A stretch of 52,449 nucleotides of DNA from an uncultured Spirochaetaceae bacterium (lineage in GTDB: Bacteria > Spirochaetota > Spirochaetia > Sphaerochaetales > Sphaerochaetaceae): positions 1-52,449 of the forward strand of contig CALXYN010000009.1 of NCBI GenBank assembly GCA_944392975.1. Reading direction: 5' to 3'. The notes beneath the pieces were generated by a model. It did not search any database, had not been told where the DNA came from, and worked only from the letters and a program-made list of their open reading frames with translations. Made by a program: the position numbers and the translations under genes. Below are positions 8,916 through 17,245 of this stretch, in pieces. The first letter of the stretch is position 1, and each line of letters begins with the position of its first letter.

Positions 8916-9810
8916 ATCGACTACAATTGAAGATTTCGCAAGAGCTAAGAGAAAAGCAAAATTCCAGAGTCTTCTGTCTGCCCTGACATGGAAGAATAAT
9001 GATCTTTTGTCCCTGTATGAAGTCACATCAATCATTAAGCCGAAGTCTGAGACCTATCTTGGCATGAGAACCATTCCTGTATCCAGAATCATTGGCAGTG
9101 AAGGTCGTTATCATGATTTCTCCTCCGCCTTTTTCCCGAAAAGAGAGCAGCTCAAGGCTCGCTGGTGCAGCATAGATGCCGCTATCATCAACGATGTGAT
9201 TCTTCCTCCTATATCGGTTTATAGTCTTGGAGGCTATTATTTTGTAAGAGATGGAAACCACCGTGTATCCGTTGCCAAGGCTCAGGGTGTTGAATATATC
9301 GATGCAGAAGTTGTCGAACTTGATACGGAGATTCCGCTTAGCCCTGGCATGAGCATGAAGGATCTCAAACGCAAGGTTGTCGATTACGAACGAAACACTT
9401 TCATCTCTCAATACAAGCCTTCATATCTTCCAATGGGAGACATTGTTTTCACATCTCCTGGCTCATATCCGGAGATGGTCAATCACATTCTTGTGCATAA
9501 ATACTATATAAACCAGAAAATCGATCATGAGATAAGCTTTGAGGAAGCTGCAAAGAGCTGGTATGAGAACGTCTATTCCCCGATAGTCCAGGAAATAAGG
9601 GCAGAGCACCTGCTTGCTGCTTTCCCCGGCCAGAGTGAAGGTGATATGTACATGTGGCTTGTGAGAAGGTGGGATGAGTATAAAAGGAAGGATGGAAGTA
9701 TCAGCGCGGCTGAAGCTGTACGCAAGGCGGGGAAGGAAAGAGGTAAGGATATCTTCCACCGCCTAGAACGTTACCTTGCGTATTATTTCAAGAAACTCTC
9801 AAAGTCCTAA
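8905..9810 (+). CDS. ParB/Srx-like domain protein of unknown function
   Basis: About 301 aa. The central part (residues about 60-125) contains PISVYSLGGYYFVRDGNHRVSVAKAQG, which matches the ParB-like nuclease fold (a GNHR box). The C-terminal 150 residues are mostly helical with no recognised family. Unlike chromosome-partition ParB it has no obvious helix-turn-helix partner and no parA neighbour, so a role in segregation is unlikely. The ATG at 8905 is preceded by GGGGAAG and lies inside the last codons of the phosphoesterase gene, giving an 11-bp overlap. The pair is therefore probably co-expressed and functionally linked, perhaps in nucleotide or phosphate chemistry. Its end overlaps the convergent flavodoxin gene by 12 bp. 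Confidence 0.65.
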   Translation: MPIESTTIEDFARAKRKAKFQSLLSALTWKNNDLLSLYEVTSIIKPKSETYLGMRTIPVSRIIGSEGRYHDFSSAFFPKREQLKARWCSIDAAIINDVILPPISVYSLGGYYFVRDGNHRVSVAKAQGVEYIDAEVVELDTEIPLSPGMSMKDLKRKVVDYERNTFISQYKPSYLPMGDIVFTSPGSYPEMVNHILVHKYYINQKIDHEISFEEAAKSWYENVYSPIVQEIRAEHLLAAFPGQSEGDMYMWLVRRWDEYKRKDGSISAAEAVRKAGKERGKDIFHRLERYLAYYFKKLSKS

Positions 9811-10350
9811 ATCTGGAAGCACTGCCATCTCTGCCATGTGTTCCGCTATGCTGTCTATCATATCCGATGGACGCTGTGGCATGATTTCATTCTCAAGATG
9901 GACATATGGTTCAAATGGAATGGGATAAAGCTTCATCATCTCTGCCCATCTGTAAAGTCCGGAAACTGCAAGAAGACCATCGTTCTCACCTGCAGTCGTG
10001 GATGAGAAGCCGTAGAATTTCTTTCCCTTGAGACCTTCTTTCAGATAAAGAGGCCAAGTTGAGTCTAGAAAAGCTTTCATCTCTGCTGTCGGAAGACCGA
10101 ATCGTGAAGGCGTTCCAAGTATGATGATGTCTGCACTCAGCAGTTTCTCAGTTGTTGCTTCTGGAAGCGATGTGATTTCCTCATAGTATTCAATTGCTTC
10201 TGTCTTTTCATTTGCTGCAAGATGCAAGTCTGGATCTGATACGCCGTAGATACGTGCATCTATTCCTCTCGCTTTCAACTTTTCCGTAAAAGCGTTTGAA
10301 ATAAGATAAAGATTGCCGGAAATGGAGTGTATTATGATATTCGCTCGCAT
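9799..10350 (-). CDS. Flavodoxin-family FMN protein (WrbA/quinone reductase-like)
   Basis: 183 aa. Flavodoxin fold: MRANIIIHSISGNLYLISNAF at the N terminus is the FMN phosphate-binding loop region, IIILGTPSRFGLPTAEMKAFLDST near 75-98 is the second flavin loop, and GKKFYGFSSTTAGENDG near 110 the third. This resembles NAD(P)H:quinone oxidoreductase-type flavodoxins, which act as cytoplasmic redox enzymes. AAAGGAGG precedes the ATG. It is a single gene and converges with the ParB-like gene with a 12-bp overlap. Confidence 0.8.
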   Translation of the reverse strand: MRANIIIHSISGNLYLISNAFTEKLKARGIDARIYGVSDPDLHLAANEKTEAIEYYEEITSLPEATTEKLLSADIIILGTPSRFGLPTAEMKAFLDSTWPLYLKEGLKGKKFYGFSSTTAGENDGLLAVSGLYRWAEMMKLYPIPFEPYVHLENEIMPQRPSDMIDSIAEHMAEMAVLPDLGL

Positions 10351-10403
10351 ATTTCCTCCTTTATAAGAGTATATGCGATTTAGTGTCTTTCCGGTTAAAA
10401 ATC

Positions 10404-11180
10404 TCAGCAGAATGCCGTATAAATCCCGTCAGCAACAGCTATATGCACAGTTCTTGAATAGAGCTCTGAGAGTATATCCTCTCTGAGTGTCTCCTCTTTT
10501 GTTCCCTCTTTCACGATTATCCCATCCTTCATCAGGATAATTCTGTTAATAGCAGGAATGATCTCTGAGAGTTCATGTGTGACCATCACAATTGTTCTGT
10601 TGTCTGTCGCATAGTCGGAAATCGTATTCCTCAGATCTGCACGTGAAGGAAAATCCAGACCAGCACTTGCCTCATCAAGAAGGAGAATTGAAGGACTTGT
10701 TATTGCGGCTCTTGCCAGAAGAACTCTCCTCATCTCTCCTGTGGAGAGCGTGTTCATCGTTCTGTCCTTCTTGTTCAGCATCGATACTTTTGCAAGTTCG
10801 GCATCAGCTCTTTCCCAGTCTTCCTTGTCGATGACATGATGGAAGTCGAAACCAAGAGAGGCATGAAGACCGGAAGCGACAATCTCTCTTGCTGTATATG
10901 AAGTCCTGAAAAACTCATCCTGCCCAGGGGAGACGTGCCCGATTCTCTTTCTCAGATCAGATATTATCCAGCGCTCCTCTCCGAAAAGTGATGACCTGTA
11001 ATTATCGTTTGCAAGTGGGTAGAGCCTGCGGTCAATGACATCCACAAGTGTGGATTTTCCTGCACCATTTGGCCCTATGATTGCGATTCTTTCCCCGATT
11101 TCCGCTTTGATGGAAACATCTGAGAGAATGTATTTTCCGTCTCTTCTGACAAATGCGTGTTCGATGCTGAAAGCTTCCAT
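10404..11180 (-). CDS. Lone ABC transporter ATP-binding protein (ModF/YlmA-like)
   Basis: About 258 aa, a single ABC domain: Walker A GPNGAGKS at residues 36-43, variant signature LSTGEMRRVLLAR near 140, Walker B ILLLDEASAGLD near 162, and the switch histidine in VTHELSE. The STGE signature and length resemble COG1119 (ModF/YlmA) ATPases, which often occur without a permease. No membrane partner is adjacent, so the role is unknown. I place the start at ATG 11180, because a promoter (TTAACA, 18 bp, TATCAT) ends 6 nt before it and there is no Shine-Dalgarno. The frame extends to a GTG at 11204. Confidence 0.8.
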   Translation of the reverse strand: MEAFSIEHAFVRRDGKYILSDVSIKAEIGERIAIIGPNGAGKSTLVDVIDRRLYPLANDNYRSSLFGEERWIISDLRKRIGHVSPGQDEFFRTSYTAREIVASGLHASLGFDFHHVIDKEDWERADAELAKVSMLNKKDRTMNTLSTGEMRRVLLARAAITSPSILLLDEASAGLDFPSRADLRNTISDYATDNRTIVMVTHELSEIIPAINRIILMKDGIIVKEGTKEETLREDILSELYSRTVHIAVADGIYTAFC

Positions 11181-11186
11181 AGCCCA

Positions 11187-11216
11187 ATGATAATTAAAAG
11201 CCACCGTTTTTGTTAA
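11187..11216 (-). promoter_or_regulatory. Leaderless promoter of the lone ABC ATPase gene
   Basis: On the minus strand: TTAACA (11216-11211), an 18-bp spacer, TATCAT (11192-11187), then 6 nt (TGGGCT) and the ATG. Transcription would start at or next to the start codon. Confidence 0.6.
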
Positions 11217-11295
11217 CGACTTCTGTGGATTCTTTACAGTTCAGATAAGCCATTGTTAAGTCTTCGTGAAATTTTTACTGAATTTTACTAAATCA

Positions 11296-11325
11296 TTGAC
11301 AGCTTCCATTTTTCCATTGTCTAAT
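11296..11325 (+). promoter_or_regulatory. Leaderless promoter of the LacI regulator gene
   Basis: TTGACA at 11296-11301, an 18-bp spacer, TCTAAT at 11320-11325, then 6 nt and the ATG at 11332. There is no Shine-Dalgarno sequence. Confidence 0.65.
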
Positions 11326-11331
11326 ACAAGT

Positions 11332-12348
11332 ATGGCTGGAATAAAGGACATTGCCAGAAACTGCGGTGTAAGTACTGCCACGGTATCCAGGGTCCTCAAT
11401 GAAGATCCTACGCTTTCCGTCACCGATGCTGTCAGGAAGGCTATTGAAGCCGAAGCTCTGAAACAGGGGTATAAAACACCCCGGCAGCGTAGGAGCGGAA
11501 TGTTTCACGTGATGCTCGTGCTTTCCCCTCTCGATAAGCCAGGTTTTGAAGAAGGTCTGCTGACTCTTCTTGAACCATTAGCAAAAAAGGAGGGCATTCA
11601 GCTTTCCCTTTCTCCATTTGAGAGGACCGACGGAATTATTGCACTAGGTGAGTTCTCTTCTGAGGAGATTGCCTTTTTCCAGAGAACTGCAGATAACCTC
11701 CTTTTAATAAATAATCTGGGTTCTGATTACTCCTACGACTCAATACGCATCGACTATAGCAATGCTGAAAAACAGGTTCTCGATTATTTCCTTTCAGCCG
11801 GAATCAGGAAAATCGGATACATTGGAGGTATATTCCACAGATCCTCCTCTGTCATTGGAAGACACAGGGCGGAGGAGTTCAGAAAGCTCCTTGCTGCAGA
11901 TGGTCTTTTCCGCGAAGACTGGTTTGTTATGGGAACAATGGATGAGAGCTCAGGGTATTCTCTGCTGATGGAGATGGATGAGATTCCCGATGGCATCTTC
12001 ATCTCTGACCCTGATACGGCAAAGGGTGTATTCAGAGCGCTTGATGAGCGCATGTCTGATGCTGTGACTATCACATATAACAACTTTTTCCCTATGAAGG
12101 TAATGCGTGGCCTTGAACTGAGGATATTCTCCTCCGATGTTTGGCGTACTGCATTGAAAATGATCAGAGAGAAAGCGAAAGGCGAGAGGGAACAGGGGCT
12201 TTGTGTCCTGTGTCCTGCCCGGCTTTCTGAAAATACAGCTTCATTGAAGCAAGGAGTCGAAAATGAAAAAGGCACTATTAGTAATCGCTGTGGCACTTAT
12301 GTCGCTCAGTCTGTTTGCCCAGGGCGGTCAGGAGACAACTGTCTCTGA
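11332..12348 (+). CDS. LacI-family transcriptional regulator
   Basis: 338 aa as read. The N-terminal helix-turn-helix MAGIKDIARNCGVSTATVSRVLN is diagnostic. The rest is a periplasmic-binding-protein-like effector domain of the compact EbgR type, with IRKIGYIGG and PDGIFISDPDTAKGVFRAL recognisable. I reject the in-frame ATG at 11266, because the HTH of this family begins a few residues after the start and a leaderless promoter fits 11332. Odd feature: the last 28 codons run through the start and signal peptide of the next gene, an 86-bp overlap. Family members would be expected to end near PARLSENTASLKQG. The gene most likely controls the downstream PhnD-C-E-E and nucleotidase genes. Confidence 0.88.
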   Translation: MAGIKDIARNCGVSTATVSRVLNEDPTLSVTDAVRKAIEAEALKQGYKTPRQRRSGMFHVMLVLSPLDKPGFEEGLLTLLEPLAKKEGIQLSLSPFERTDGIIALGEFSSEEIAFFQRTADNLLLINNLGSDYSYDSIRIDYSNAEKQVLDYFLSAGIRKIGYIGGIFHRSSSVIGRHRAEEFRKLLAADGLFREDWFVMGTMDESSGYSLLMEMDEIPDGIFISDPDTAKGVFRALDERMSDAVTITYNNFFPMKVMRGLELRIFSSDVWRTALKMIREKAKGEREQGLCVLCPARLSENTASLKQGVENEKGTISNRCGTYVAQSVCPGRSGDNCL

Positions 12349-13306
12349 GTCCGGAAACACTGTTATCAAGGATCTCAACATCATGTATGTACCTTCTCGC
12401 GAACCGAGCGAGATTATCATGGTGACAGAACCTCTGAAGAACCTTCTGACAACAGAACTCGCAGCTCTTGGCTATGACGTTGAGAACGTGAATATCTCCG
12501 TAGGTACAAATTATGAGGCTGTAGGTATTGCACTCTCTGCTGGAACTGCAGATATTGCAGTTGGTATGCCTGCTAACACATACATCCTTTACGAAGATGG
12601 CTGCGATGTTATTCTCACAGCAACTCGTGATGGTCTTTCTGTAGACAGTGATGATCCAAGAGACTGGAATAATAATGAACCTACCACCGCAAGCCAGAAC
12701 CAGGCTGTAGGATACCGCGCACTTATCATTGCAGGTCCTTCAGCAAAGGGACAGGAACTTGCTGCAAAGGTAAATAGCGGAGAGGCTCTTACATGGGATG
12801 ATCTCAATTCTGCTAACTGGGCAGTCATGAGCTCTACAAGCTCTGCAGGTTATGTTTATCCGACAATCTGGCTTATGAACAATTATGACGGAAAGACAAT
12901 CGGTGACCTGCAGCATACTGTACAGGTTGATTCCTACCCATCAGCTTTTGCACGCCTCGCTTCAGGACAGGTTGATGTTCTCTGCACATTCGCAGATGCA
13001 AGAAGGGATTATGAGGCTGACTGGACATCAACATTCGGACGCACTGCAGATATCTGGACAGAGACAGATCTTATTGGTGTAACACCGATGATCTACAACG
13101 ATACTGTCTGTGTTTCCAAGACAAGCAAGACCATCACTCCGGAATTTGTTGAAGCCCTGCAGACAGCTTTCATGAACCTCAACAAGACAGAGGAAGGAAG
13201 AAATGTCATCGCAATTTACAGCCACACTGGATATCTTCCAGCTGTATCTGCAGACTATGACAACGAGAGAGTAGCACAGGAAATCATGAAGAATTCCGGC
13301 GTATAA
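12263..13306 (+). CDS. PhnD-like phosphonate/phosphate-ester ABC transporter substrate-binding protein
   Basis: 347 aa. The signal peptide MKKALLVIAVALMSLSLFAQGG is followed by a mature protein that resembles PhnD-type binding proteins: IMYVPSREPSEI at the start, SAGTADIAVGMPANTYILYE near residue 90, SSTSSAGYVYPTIWLM near 195, and ASGQVDVLCTFAD near 235. There is no lipobox cysteine. AAGGAG lies just before the ATG, which sits inside the end of the regulator gene. No C-P lyase genes are nearby, so phosphonate as the substrate is not established. The linked nucleotidase-like gene suggests an organophosphate. Transcripts are probably controlled by the upstream LacI protein. Confidence 0.8.
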   Translation: MKKALLVIAVALMSLSLFAQGGQETTVSESGNTVIKDLNIMYVPSREPSEIIMVTEPLKNLLTTELAALGYDVENVNISVGTNYEAVGIALSAGTADIAVGMPANTYILYEDGCDVILTATRDGLSVDSDDPRDWNNNEPTTASQNQAVGYRALIIAGPSAKGQELAAKVNSGEALTWDDLNSANWAVMSSTSSAGYVYPTIWLMNNYDGKTIGDLQHTVQVDSYPSAFARLASGQVDVLCTFADARRDYEADWTSTFGRTADIWTETDLIGVTPMIYNDTVCVSKTSKTITPEFVEALQTAFMNLNKTEEGRNVIAIYSHTGYLPAVSADYDNERVAQEIMKNSGV

Positions 13307-13315
13307 CGCGGAAGG

Positions 13316-13340
13316 GGAGAGGGGAAACCCTCTCCTTTTA
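13316..13340 (+). terminator. Hairpin between PhnD-like and PhnC-like genes (partial terminator)
   Basis: GGAGAGGG (13316-13323) pairs with CCCTCTCC (13328-13335) around a GAAA tetraloop and is followed by TTTTA. The position, right after the binding protein gene and before the ATPase, is the same as in the bmp operon. Confidence 0.75.
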
Positions 13341-13351
13341 TATGGAAGAAG

Positions 13352-14104
13352 ATGATAGTTTTCAACGATGTAACGAAGGTATACCCGAATGGAACAGTCG
13401 GGCTTAAGGATGTGAATCTCACCATCAAAGATGGGGAGTTTGTCGCTATAATAGGACTCTCTGGAGCTGGAAAGTCAACATTGATCAGGGCCATAAACAG
13501 GATGCACCCGATATCAGAAGGAACGCTCACCGTAAATGATACGGATGTGATGAAGCTCTCCGGAAAAGAGCTCAGGAAACTCCGCAGAAGCATCGGTATG
13601 ATATTCCAGTCCTTCAATCTCGTGACCAGGACAAGTGTTATCCGCAATGTTCTCACAGCATTCGTTCCTGAGCTCCCTCTCTGGAGAAGAGTTCTTGGGA
13701 TATTCCCGAAGAGTGCGAAACTGAAAGCTCTTGAAGCTCTGGATAAGGTTGGAATTCTTGAAAAGGCATATACGAGAGTGGACCAGCTTTCAGGCGGTCA
13801 GCAGCAGAGAGTCGCACTGGCAAGAACCCTGGCACAGAATCCATCGATAATACTCGCAGATGAACCTGTCGCATCTCTCGATCCTGTGACAGCAAAAGCG
13901 GTAATGGATGACTTCAGGAATATCAACAAGAATATGGGCATCACAGTTATTATCAACATCCATCATGTTGAACTTGCTCTTGAATACTGCGATAGGGTAA
14001 TCGGAGTGAAAAGCGGACAGGTTATCTTTGACGGTCCGTCCAGGGATGTTGATAAGAAGGTACTTGCATCCATTTATGGAGATGAGAATTATGAAACAGT
14101 CTGA
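13352..14104 (+). CDS. PhnC-like ABC transporter ATP-binding protein
   Basis: 250 aa with Walker A GLSGAGKS near residue 35, signature LSGGQQQRVALAR near 147, and Walker B ILADEPVASLDP near 168. The N terminus (MIVFNDVTKVYPNGTVGLKDVNL) and the segment NRMHPISEGTLTV match PhnC/PtxA ATPases. It is followed by two permease genes of the PhnE family, so the operon order is D-C-E-E, as in complete phosphonate-type importers. Confidence 0.87.
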   Translation: MIVFNDVTKVYPNGTVGLKDVNLTIKDGEFVAIIGLSGAGKSTLIRAINRMHPISEGTLTVNDTDVMKLSGKELRKLRRSIGMIFQSFNLVTRTSVIRNVLTAFVPELPLWRRVLGIFPKSAKLKALEALDKVGILEKAYTRVDQLSGGQQQRVALARTLAQNPSIILADEPVASLDPVTAKAVMDDFRNINKNMGITVIINIHHVELALEYCDRVIGVKSGQVIFDGPSRDVDKKVLASIYGDENYETV

Positions 14105-14930
14105 AAGCCTCAGGCTCTATGACCGTATATTCCGGCCAAGGACATATACGCTTGAGAATGGTAAGACAATAGAAGAGAAGCGTTCCAGAATGCCCTTCAT
14201 CCTTCTGGTTCTCCTTGCGGCAACGATATTCTCCGGCGAGATAACTGGATTCAGTATTTCCACATTATTCAGCAGAATCGGATACTTTTTTGTGATGCTG
14301 GGGGATATGTTTCCACCGGATTTCGCTTATATGTCACAGGTATGGACTCCGCTTTGGGATACGATAAAGATGAGTCTTCTTGGTTCTGTTATCGGGGCTC
14401 TTCTATGCATCCCATTTGCTGTGTTTTCAAGTGAGAACCTGCTTAAGAACAAGGTCGTGACAACGGTTTTCAAATTCTTCTTTTCTGTTGTCAGAACACT
14501 GCCGACGCTTGTCGTGGCTCTCATTGCCACATATGTTTTCGGACTGGGGACTCTTGCCGGAACCGTTGCTATCGCAGTCTTCACTTTCGCATATTGTGGA
14601 AAGATCCTCTATGAACAGATTGAGACTGTTGATATGGGATCCCATGAAGCTCTGGAGGCACTTGGTATGGGTAGGCTGTCTTCCATCAGATATGCAGTAT
14701 GGCCACAAGTCCTGCCATCATTCCTTTCAACAGTGCTCTTCTGTTTCGAAGGAAATGTCCGCTATGCCTCAATTTTAGGCTATGTCGGTGCTGGTGGCCT
14801 TGGCCTGATTCTCAATGAGAAAATCGGATGGAGAGAGTATCCGAGAGTGGGAATGATTCTCCTTGCGCTCTTTGTAGCTGTCGTCGTGATAGAAAGCCTG
14901 AGCTCCTGGCTCAGAAGCAAACTTACCTGA
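14091..14930 (+). CDS. PhnE-like ABC transporter permease 1
   Basis: About 279 aa, inner-membrane permease. The binding-protein-dependent permease motif lies near residues 180-200 (QIETVDMGSHEALEALGMGRL), where the EA---G loop contacts the ATPase. VRTLPTLVVALI near 140 and YVGAGGLGLILNE near 230 are typical PhnE segments. I choose ATG 14091 (MKQSES, with GGAGATGAGA upstream), which overlaps phnC by 14 bp; the longer frame to 14028 lies inside phnC. It pairs with permease 2. Confidence 0.85.
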   Translation: MKQSESLRLYDRIFRPRTYTLENGKTIEEKRSRMPFILLVLLAATIFSGEITGFSISTLFSRIGYFFVMLGDMFPPDFAYMSQVWTPLWDTIKMSLLGSVIGALLCIPFAVFSSENLLKNKVVTTVFKFFFSVVRTLPTLVVALIATYVFGLGTLAGTVAIAVFTFAYCGKILYEQIETVDMGSHEALEALGMGRLSSIRYAVWPQVLPSFLSTVLFCFEGNVRYASILGYVGAGGLGLILNEKIGWREYPRVGMILLALFVAVVVIESLSSWLRSKLT

Positions 14931-14940
14931 GGAGGTGGAG

Positions 14941-15759
14941 ATGCCTGAAATCAAACTTACAGTTGCAGAGACCCTCTCCAGAGAGCCGAAGAGATGGATG
15001 GTAACGCTTTTCATAGTCCTTGTCTCTGTGCTTCTTATTGCCTGGTCCGGTAGTGCGCTTGAATCGAATTCAACAGGAGGTTCAGGTCTTGCCGTTGCCA
15101 AGGGAATCATTCTTGGAATACTTCATCCAACAACTGATATCCTCTTCACTCTGCAGAAGAATGGAGTTCCATACCTTCTTGTAGAGACAATGTGCATTGC
15201 TTTTCTGGGAACACTTGTCGGTGCTGTGATCTCAATTCCGCTTGCATTCCTCGGAGCAGGGAACATCATTCCCAAACCTATTGCCGTGATCTTCCGTGTT
15301 TTTGTAATGGCTGTCAGAACGATTCCATCATTTGTCTATGGTCTGATGTTCATCATGGTTACCGGCCCTGGTGCATTTGCAGGCCTTCTGACAATGTCTG
15401 TCTGTTCAATAGGTATGCTCTCGAAGATGTTCATTGAGACTATTGAGGATCTGGATAAAGGTATTCTTGAGTCTTTGTCCGCATCAGGCTGTACGACATT
15501 TGATAAAATCCGCTACGGTATCATTCCACAGCTTCTTCCGTCATTCTCATCAACATTGATTTACCGTTTTGACATGAACCTGAGGGATGCCACTGTTCTT
15601 GGTATTGTCGGTGCAGGCGGTATCGGTGCACCTCTCATCTTTGCGATGAATTCGTACAGATGGAATGATGTAGGTGCGATTCTGCTTGGTCTTGTGGTTC
15701 TTGTCCTCATTGTCGAATGGTTCTCGTCAAAGCTTCGCAATGCGCTTATGAGGGGATGA
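14941..15759 (+). CDS. PhnE-like ABC transporter permease 2
   Basis: About 272 aa. Permease with the same landmarks as its neighbour: AVRTIPSFVYGLMF near 120, a coupling loop FIETIEDLDKGILESLSASG near 160, and IVGAGGIGAPLIF near 220. I choose ATG 14941, because GGAGG (14931-14935) is correctly spaced for it and the GTG at 14935 lies within that site. Two different PhnE proteins in one operon are common and form a heterodimeric channel. Confidence 0.85.
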   Translation: MPEIKLTVAETLSREPKRWMVTLFIVLVSVLLIAWSGSALESNSTGGSGLAVAKGIILGILHPTTDILFTLQKNGVPYLLVETMCIAFLGTLVGAVISIPLAFLGAGNIIPKPIAVIFRVFVMAVRTIPSFVYGLMFIMVTGPGAFAGLLTMSVCSIGMLSKMFIETIEDLDKGILESLSASGCTTFDKIRYGIIPQLLPSFSSTLIYRFDMNLRDATVLGIVGAGGIGAPLIFAMNSYRWNDVGAILLGLVVLVLIVEWFSSKLRNALMRG

Positions 15760-15760
15760 T

Positions 15761-17245
15761 ATGGCAGAGCTGTATTTCACCAGTGACACACATTCTTATG
15801 TCTATCCCACTGATTACATCTCAGAGGGGAGGAAGAATATGGGATATATGGCACTTTCGTCATTATTTGCAGAAGGTGCCATCATTGTGGATGGCGGAGA
15901 TGTCCTTCAAGGTTCTCCGCTGATACGTTATGAGATGAAGAAAGGCTCAAGACCTTTTCTTGCAGCTGAGGCCTTCAACAGAGCAGGTCTCTCCATCTAT
16001 GTTCCAGGAAACCATGATTTTAATTTCGGCTATGATGTCCTTGAATCTTTTCTCTCTTCGCTGAATGCAGAGAAGATTGCGGCAAATGTCATCGATGAGA
16101 GAGGCAGGCTGGGACTTAAGCCTTATGTTCTAAAGAGGGCGGATGATGGTCTCAGAATACTCTTTGTCGGTGTTGTCACGGATTATGTGAATATCTGGGA
16201 GAGTAAAGAGAATCTTCAGGGATTGAAAGTAATTGATTCTGTATCGTCTGCAAAGAAAGCCCTTGAAGAAGGAATGAAGCTTGAACCGGATTTTACTGTA
16301 TGTGTCTATCATGGTGGATTCGGAGAGGAAGATGGGCCTGTGAAGGAGAACAGGGGCTCGGAACTTGCAGCTCTCGGTTTTGATGTCCTTCTCACAGCCC
16401 ATCAGCACACTCTGATAGAGCCGAAGCATATTGGCAGTGCATTGACGCTGCAGACCGGGGCAAAAGCAATGCATGCAGCACATCTGACCTTTAATGAAAA
16501 TGGCGTCATCGATGCAGAGATCATCGATGCAGATGCCTCTAAGCCGATGAAGAAGGAGATGATTGGAATAGGGGAAGAAATCGAGAAGGAGGTCCTCCTT
16601 TCCCTATCTGAGCCAATAGGAGAAATTGATGGCTGCCTTTCTGATAATTCCAAACTTGAAAGTGCAGTGCATGGTTCATCCCTTGCAGACTTTTTCAATG
16701 ATGTCCAGCTTGAATTTTCCAAAGCTGATGTCTCGGCCCTTTCTCTTTTCAACGATCCTGTGTCGCTGGGGCCTGTTGTCACGCTTGGACGCTTGCTTGC
16801 TGCCTATCCCTTTGCCAATACGCTTTTGAAGCTGAAGATAAATGGGCGGATTCTCCGGGATGCCATGGAACGTTCTGCAGGTTATTTTGAGGAAGAGAAT
16901 GGAATCGTGAGGATAAGTGACCGATTTGTGATACCAAAGGAAGAACACTACAACTACGATTTCTACCGTGGAGTGTCCTATTCCTTTGATATCAGCCGTG
17001 GCCTGGGCGAACGGGTTGTCCGTCTGGAGCTTAATGGGATAGATCTGCTGAAGCATCCTGAACATGAATTCACAATTGTCCTCAATAGTTACAGGGCAAC
17101 CGGAACCGGCGGGTATGGCGTATACAGGAAAGCAGAAGTACTTGAACGCTACAGCCAGGATGTCCAGGATCTTTTAATTGGTTACTTCGAAAAAAACGGG
17201 AAGATAAGCATTCCTGAGAAAACGGATTTTCTGCTCATTCTCTGA
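15761..17245 (+). CDS. Cytoplasmic 5'-nucleotidase/2',3'-cyclic phosphodiesterase-like enzyme (UshA family)
   Basis: 494 aa, the two-domain UshA/YfkN architecture. The N-terminal metallophosphoesterase domain has FTSDTHSY (residues 6-13), GDVLQGSP near 45, GNHDFNFG near 84, VYHGGFGEED near 184, and TAHQHT near 210. The C-terminal 5'-nucleotidase domain (from about 310) has FPANTLLKLKINGR-like FANTLLKLKINGRILRDAMERS and NSYRATGTGGY near 447. Family members are normally exported, but this one starts directly with the catalytic domain and has no signal peptide. It would therefore act on phosphorylated compounds inside the cell. The ATG lies 1 nt after the permease stop, so the enzyme and the Phn-like importer are tightly linked. 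Its last 11 bp overlap the convergent ECF ATPase gene. Confidence 0.85.
   Translation: MAELYFTSDTHSYVYPTDYISEGRKNMGYMALSSLFAEGAIIVDGGDVLQGSPLIRYEMKKGSRPFLAAEAFNRAGLSIYVPGNHDFNFGYDVLESFLSSLNAEKIAANVIDERGRLGLKPYVLKRADDGLRILFVGVVTDYVNIWESKENLQGLKVIDSVSSAKKALEEGMKLEPDFTVCVYHGGFGEEDGPVKENRGSELAALGFDVLLTAHQHTLIEPKHIGSALTLQTGAKAMHAAHLTFNENGVIDAEIIDADASKPMKKEMIGIGEEIEKEVLLSLSEPIGEIDGCLSDNSKLESAVHGSSLADFFNDVQLEFSKADVSALSLFNDPVSLGPVVTLGRLLAAYPFANTLLKLKINGRILRDAMERSAGYFEEENGIVRISDRFVIPKEEHYNYDFYRGVSYSFDISRGLGERVVRLELNGIDLLKHPEHEFTIVLNSYRATGTGGYGVYRKAEVLERYSQDVQDLLIGYFEKNGKISIPEKTDFLLIL

Noticed and set aside
15848-15880. TGGCACTTTC..TTTGC inside the nucleotidase gene as a sigma-54 promoter
   Set aside because: Spacing between GG and GC is far from 10 bp, and the site lies within coding sequence.
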